Shown piece by piece: positions 60,801-64,000 of a stretch of DNA of 64,000 nucleotides. This stretch comes from Macrosoma leucophasiata (Eukaryota > Arthropoda > Insecta > Lepidoptera > Hedylidae): contig JAWQUS010000019.1 in assembly GCA_036365455.1 (NCBI GenBank), positions 10,206,001 through 10,270,000 of the forward strand, read 5' to 3'. Within the stretch, counting starts at the first letter, position 1. Each line of letters begins with the position of its first letter. The notes beneath the pieces were generated by a model. The model was not told the DNA's origin. It saw only the letters and a program-made list of their open reading frames with translations, and made no database searches. A program made the translations under genes and the position numbers.

Positions 60801-63623
60801 TGAGCCAGGGCCAGGCGCTGCACCCCGACCCCGCCGACGAGGTCGACGAAGACCCCTACATGGACGGAGAGGAATTCGATGAAGGTTTGTCGGGTGATTT
60901 CCCTCTCAGTTGCTTCAATATTTAGGCTAAGATTAGCGCTCGCCACTCGCCCGGCGAAGTAGATAGTGAAGTGGTAAAGCGATTTCGATTTCTGCCCGAA
61001 GTTCAAACTTTTCTTTACATTTTTCACGACCCCGTTAGTCCGGCGGTGCGAGACGACAGTTCGATTCGAAGGTGGTAATGTACGGCTCTGTAATTTCCGG
61101 CACAGAGGGATAACACCTTAGCCCTCGGGAGTGGTAGCGCATCTGCATTCTGACCTTGGTCTTTGTGTGGGTGTCATCACTTAACATCAATGTGAACTGC
61201 ACGCTTGTATGCCACTTCCATTATATTAAAAAAATATATGAGGAAACGTTTTCTATATACAGCAGGTGATGAGGAATTCGAGGACGCGGAGGAGAGCAAC
61301 GCGTCGGCGGAGGAGGCCGCCGGCCGCCTGCGGCACCTGCGTCTGGACACCTCCAACGGCGCGCACTATGAAGGTATTTATGTGGGCTTTGGAACTCTGC
61401 CGGTGAATGATGCCAGTTTCTGCTGGTGGCAGAGCTCCAGTGACGGAGCTCGCGGGCGTAGGCACCACCGCATTACCTTATATACCACTAACGCTATTCC
61501 AAGTGACATGAAAGCTTTACCTTTTAGAATATTTGTTAGAAGAGTAAAATTATGGTTATTTTATCTTAAAGAAAAATGGAAAGAAACATTTGACTTCAGG
61601 CGAGACTCGAACTCGCGGCCTACTGGGAATCTAGTCCAGCCGCTCTTCCACTACTTGGACTAGATTCCCAGTAGGCCGCGAGTTCGAGTCTCGCCTGAAG
61701 TCAAATGTTTCTTTCCATTTTTCTTTAAGATAAAATATATTTCACAAGCATGTGTTAATGCGAAATAATATAAAAACAAAAATTATGGTTAATCGAAAAG
61801 TGCTTCTATTCTGTATCAAAATGTATTGACTTGAAAAAAAAATCTTGACTGTATGTAATGCATCACATTTTTCTGACATTCTGTATTCGTAATTTTGATT
61901 ATTTTAAATTTGACCATACAATTAGAATATCAATTATTATGTCACTATTTGGGTATTTTATTATTCATATTTTATAGTTAACTATTTAATTGATGAATTG
62001 CCTTAATTTTATTGTAATTAATTTCGTTTATTAACATTGACATTGTATATTAGATATTATTTTAATAATATTTGCACGTCGCATTGTGACAAAATGTACA
62101 AGGTTACCAGTATAATCAATTCCATCCAACAATTGTTACCTACATTTTATGCAAATAAATACTTACTTACTTACTTATACTTGCCGCTCAATGGTGGTGT
62201 TCAGCACTATCGTGTTCCGGTGGTAATGTACGGCTCTGTAATTTCCGGCACGGAGGCATAGCACCTAATGCCTCAGGAGTGGCAGCGCATCTGCATTTTG
62301 ACCTCTGGTCATTGTGTGGGTGTCTATAGGCTGCAGTCATCACTTAACATCAATGTGAACTGCATGCTTGTTTATCACAAAAAAGGTGGAATTTATTGTA
62401 TAATTGTGAAGTAATAGTTTATGCCACAATAATAGTATATATCCGTCCTCGTAGGGACTCAAGGGCGTAGATGCCACCGCATTGTCTAATCTATGTATGT
62501 ATCTTCACGCCAGGTCCCTAACGGGGTAGGCAGAGAGTGTAGTGCGCCAGATATCCCGGTCCTGACATACCTCTCGTGCCTCGTCTATCGTGTTCCGGTT
62601 AGATGGAAATGTATGGCCCCGTAATAACCATCACAGAGACATAACAACTAAGATCTCAGAGGTGGCATCGCATCTGCATACTCCTGGTTTTTGTGTAGAT
62701 GTCTATAGGCTGCAGTCATCACTTAACATCCATGTGAATTGCATGCTTGTTTGCCACATTCGTTACATAAAGAAAAAGTATAGTAAATAGCAAACATAAT
62801 TATATGACCACCCGGTTAGTACAGCAGTGTGAGATGACCGTTTGACTGGAAGGGTCGCGGGTTCGATCCCCGCACCGGGACAAATATTTGTATGTCCTAC
62901 AGATATTTGTTTCGGGTCCGGGTGTTTGTGTATGTGTTGTTTGTGTACAACGGCACCCACGACACAGGTTTATACCTACTGTGGGGCTGTGAGTGTAAGC
63001 GTATTTTATTTTTATTTTATTCATTAATAAGACGTGTCTGTTTGTTTATTTAATCGTATGGCAATAACATGTATCGGGGTCGCTTATAAATAATAATCAA
63101 TTAATAATATTCTATAAACTGCCTCAGTAGCGTAGTGGTAGCAGGCCACTACTATTACGCTGGAGGTCCTGGGTTCGATTCCCGGGTCGGGGGATATTAG
63201 AGATAACGATCTAAAATCCTTTATCTCTGCTTCTATTGGGATTTTTCCATTTTCTGGAAGTTTTCCAGTACCCCGGAGTTTGGTAATGTGCCCGGAGATG
63301 GCAACAGGTTCGCCACCTGTTACATGGGCCAAAACGTAACCGGCGAGTCGTGGGTGTTTGCATGTATGATTAAATGCATGCATTTACCTCTGCCTACCCC
63401 TTCGGGGATTACAGGCGTGAAGTTACGTATAAACTAATATCTAAATTCTTCACCCATTGGGCTGCATTAGTGTCAGGAGCAAATAGATTTAGGATACCTC
63501 CGGTATATTTTCTAAGTGTCTATTTGTGAAATGTCATTTATTAACATTAATTAATTTAATTTAATTAACATTATTGTTTTTAATCTTCCAGATTGTGAAG
63601 ATGCGGAAATCGACGAGCAGTGA
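57721..63623 (+). CDS. icln: Methylosome subunit pICln (CLNS1A/icln), whole gene span
   Basis: The exons are 57721-57842, 58334-58474, 60061-60159, 60754-60884, 61266-61373 and 63592-63623 (633 nt, 210 residues). All introns are GT-AG and all phases agree. The N-terminal half is the pICln PH-like fold: FAAPAEGILLETPSTKLLVN and ELGTATLYIT, then YPSISLHAIQREPSPALYMV. An acidic loop (DDDDEEFDAEEQPITQLR) is followed by the hallmark FVPATEGDLQAMYAAMSQGQ and ALHPDP. The end is acidic and finishes CEDAEIDEQ, matching the E-D-A-(D/E)-(V/I)-D end of the family. Known role: it holds Sm proteins in a ring intermediate and delivers them to PRMT5/MEP50 for arginine methylation before SMN loading, mainly in the cytoplasm. 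Length is slightly shorter than the human protein. Confidence 0.95.
57975..58060 (+). repeat. SINE family B relic in pICln intron 1
   Basis: GTATTCCTGTAGGGTTAGGC and GCATACATACATGCAAATAT are decayed pieces of the family B tail. The rest of intron 1 has no recognised repeat. Confidence 0.4.
58334..58474 (+). CDS. icln: pICln exon 2
   Basis: The acceptor is TTCTTATTCCCAG and the donor GTGAGT. One base completes a Ser codon. The exon then reads NVVWGGGVSASGGNSPTISL, LYPSISLHAIQREPSPALYM and VLNYEL. It has no stop-free neighbour that would show it as a long frame. The family motif Y-P-x-I-x-L-H-A identifies it. The G/S-rich insert before it is longer than in vertebrates. Confidence 0.9.
59057..59665 (+). 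mobile_element. CR1/Jockey-like LINE, C-terminal coding end
   Basis: Two overlapping frames encode LERLQNMFIWLIFGLRKYDH, KLKWLPIHLCWITHILSLLY and HIPKHSSQFFSKSFTVEAVH with LWNSLL, typical of lepidopteran non-LTR elements. One frameshift separates them. The tail ends GCCGGCAAATAAATAATTTC. It lies in pICln intron 2, same strand. A second LINE tail (TTCTGGTGTACAATAAAGTG plus AAAT repeats) lies at 59770-59815. Confidence 0.8.
60061..60159 (+). CDS. icln: pICln exon 3 (acidic loop)
   Basis: The acceptor is TCTTTTTTAG and the donor GTAAGA. It encodes LPELNQPSAAGDANEDDDDE and EFDAEEQPITQL. It corresponds to the acidic, poorly ordered loop of the PH fold. ITQLR matches the ITEFR of relatives. Confidence 0.93.
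60213..60734. repeat. Two perfect hairpins in pICln intron 3
   Basis: Hairpin 1 is 60213-60227 paired with 60236-60250 (15 bp, ACGTTAAGCTTTATA). Hairpin 2 is 60684-60704 paired with 60714-60734 (21 bp, AAGAATTATGCGCTGGTTACA). Hairpin 2 ends 19 nt before exon 4. Confidence 0.85.
60754..60884 (+). CDS. icln: pICln exon 4
   Basis: The acceptor is TGTGTCCGACAG and the donor GTTTGT. It encodes the most conserved family block, FVPATEGDLQAMYAAMSQGQ then ALHPDPADEVDEDPYMDGEE. Codons are strongly G/C-ending, unlike the flanking introns. Confidence 0.95.
61025..61222 (+). repeat. SINE C head stub joined to family A 3' half
   Basis: 61027-61070 reads ACGACCCCGTTAGTCCGGCG (family C head). From 61073 it is family A (GGTAATGTACGGCTCTGTAA ... 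GCCACTTCCATTATATTAAA). Confidence 0.65.
61266..61373 (+). CDS. icln: pICln exon 5
   Basis: The acceptor is TATATACAGCAG and the donor GTATTT. It encodes DEEFEDAEESNASAEEAAGR then LRHLRLDTSNGAHYE. It is G/C-rich and acidic. Confidence 0.9.
61425..61492 (+). repeat. Family A, 5' end only
   Basis: It reads GGTGGCAGAGCTCCAGTGAC to CACCACCGCATTACC, then joins unrelated sequence. Confidence 0.75.
61559..61785. mobile_element. Family D foldback with 80-bp perfect arms
   Basis: 61559-61638 and 61656-61735 are exact reverse complements around a 17-nt spacer. Each arm holds the 3' part of the tRNA-like core (GCGAGTTCGAGTCTCGC) and the AAAGAAAAATGGAAAGAAAC segment. The usual outer flank (AAGCATGTGTTAATGCGAAA) is present on the right only. 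Confidence 0.92.
62080..62175 (+). mobile_element. LINE 3' tail with (TTAC)n
   Basis: GTACAAGGTTACCAGTATAA and TACATTTTATGCAAATAAAT end in four TTAC units. Compare 32700-32805. The stretch 61790-62075 has nothing recognised. Confidence 0.6.
62176..62388 (+). repeat. Family A, 5'-truncated
   Basis: It reads ACTTGCCGCTCAATGGTGGT to GTGAACTGCATGCTTGTTTA. Confidence 0.82.
62485..62770 (-). repeat. RTE LINE tail, then a family A variant (plus)
   Basis: 62485-62585 (TATGTATCTTCACGCCAGGT ... CTCGTGCCTCGTC) is the minus-strand LINE tail. 62590-62770 is a plus-oriented family A variant (ATCGTGTTCCGGTTAGATGG ... TTGCCACATTCGTTACATAA). Confidence 0.65.
62808..63012 (+). mobile_element. SINE family C, full length
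   Basis: It has head ACCACCCGGTTAGTACAGCA and box B GGGTTCGATCCCCGCACCGG, and ends GGCTGTGAGTGTAAGCGTAT. Confidence 0.88.
63117..63428 (+). mobile_element. SINE family B, full-length reference copy
   Basis: The tRNA-Gly-like head TGCCTCAGTAGCGTAGTGGT gives box A (TAGCGTAGTGG) and box B (GGTTCGATTCC). The body ends CCTTCGGGGATTACAGGCGT. It lies in pICln intron 5. Confidence 0.92.
63592..63623 (+). CDS. icln: pICln exon 6 (terminal)
   Basis: The acceptor is TTAATCTTCCAG. Two bases complete an Asp codon, then CEDAEIDEQ and TGA. The tiny exon encodes the conserved acidic C-terminus, which in relatives contacts spliceosomal proteins. Confidence 0.92.
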
Positions 63624-63814
63624 TGTATGAATGTATAATTCGTTTGTAATGTAATATGCAGAATGTGCTGTATGTGTGGAGTATAGACACGCGGATTGCG
63701 TAACACTGATATTTGCAATTGTAAAAAGAAAATGGCTGAAAGCAAGACGAACTGAACAGTTTTTTAAGTTACTTACAATTATATTTTTTCTGTAAAACCT
63801 TTTACCTAAATAAT

Positions 63815-63820
63815 AATACA
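63815..63820 (+). terminator. icln: Possible variant polyadenylation signal of pICln
   Basis: AATACA is the only near-consensus hexamer in the 300 nt after the stop. No AATAAA is present before family A begins, so the true 3' end may lie elsewhere. Confidence 0.3.
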
Positions 63821-63922
63821 ATAGGCGTGCCATCTATAAATTTGAAGTTTTTCATCAAGATTTTTGAAATGCTCTTTAAAAAAATATCCGCAATTAATTT
63901 AGTATTACTTGTATGTAGTTGT

Positions 63923-64000
63923 ACTGGTGGTAGAGCTCCAGTGACGGAGCTTGCGGGCGTAGGCACCACCGCATTACCTGATTTACTTGCCGCTAAATGG
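63923..64000 (+). repeat. Family A, runs off the window edge
   Basis: ACTGGTGGTAGAGCTCCAGT to ACTTGCCGCTAAATGG; the remainder is outside the window. Confidence 0.88.

Noticed and set aside
61205..61663. 152-codon frame running through pICln exon 5
   Set aside because: Only 61266-61373 is exon. The rest reads into family A and family D repeats past a good GT donor.
63120..63192. tRNA-like heads of SINE B and SINE C
   Set aside because: Box A and box B are good, but the acceptor ends do not pair and the sequence continues directly into the SINE body.

Overview
This is eukaryotic, AT-rich, repeat-choked DNA that looks like the nuclear genome of a moth or butterfly. The grounds are spliced genes with GT-AG introns, tRNA-derived SINEs, mariner, hAT, Jockey-, CR1- and RTE-like elements, and a short Helitron with the A^TC...CTAG^T termini common in Lepidoptera. 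I see no operons, ribosome binding sites, CRISPR arrays or viral genes. The species is not determined.

Three host genes can be assembled from exons that agree in reading phase. (1) Minus strand, 38521 to 152: a 326-residue MADF-BESS (Adf-1-like) DNA-binding protein in three exons (38521-38326, 1771-1615, 779-152). Its MADF domain is split by a 36.6-kb intron that makes up most of the window. (2) Minus strand, 50149 to 45025: a 239-residue zinc-finger protein in five exons. Every splice junction restores a finger or the frame, giving four C2H2 fingers and a final C2HC finger. (3) Plus strand, 57721 to 63623: pICln (CLNS1A/icln), the Sm-protein chaperone of the PRMT5 methylosome, 210 residues in six exons. 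Genes 2 and 3 are divergent. Genes 1 and 2 run head-to-tail on the minus strand. Genes 1 and 2 each carry a partial duplicate of one of their own exons in the next intron.

Most of the rest is mobile DNA. I use local family letters. A: ~290-bp SINE-like repeat, one end in GGTGGTAGAGCTCCAG, the other in CCATTACATA plus poly-A, the commonest repeat here. B: ~310-bp tRNA-derived SINE starting GCCTCAGTAGCGTAGTGG. C: ~200-bp tRNA-derived SINE. D: foldback element with a 76-nt tRNA-like core. E: ~450-bp palindromic element ending TATTACACGACACGGTATTC. F: ~300-bp element with GAGCAAC ends. G: hAT-type MITE ending TTCCCAAACT / CTTTGGGAATCACTG. H: ~140-bp MITE ending GGCCRAATACTCAAAC. I: ~240-bp MITE ending AATATTGCACATCGAG. 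J: ~230-bp repeat. L: ~400-bp LINE-derived repeat. M: ~140-bp MITE ending GGTGAGATTCACAG. Three larger hAT-like shells have perfect 8-bp target duplications: 25028-26863, 50598-53737 and 55366-57534. The last two lie just upstream of the zinc-finger and pICln genes.

Layout: 1-151 MADF-BESS 3' side; 152-1771 its exons 3 and 2; 1772-38325 the giant intron (mariner 1827-3116, Jockey LINE 9445-11225, hAT shell 25028-26863, ATCGAT inverted array 27543-28135, chimeric mariner 29110-30226, quieter DNA 35000-38300); 38326-38760 first exon and GC-rich promoter; 38760-45000 spacer with repeats; 45025-50149 zinc-finger gene; 50150-57720 divergent spacer filled by two hAT shells; 57721-63623 pICln; then its 3' side and a family A copy running off the edge.

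I found no convincing new multi-gene system. The most unusual items are the tRNA-like foldback family D (one copy has 80-bp perfect arms inside pICln), the ATCGAT inverted tandem array, several perfect hairpins, and the paired exon duplications.
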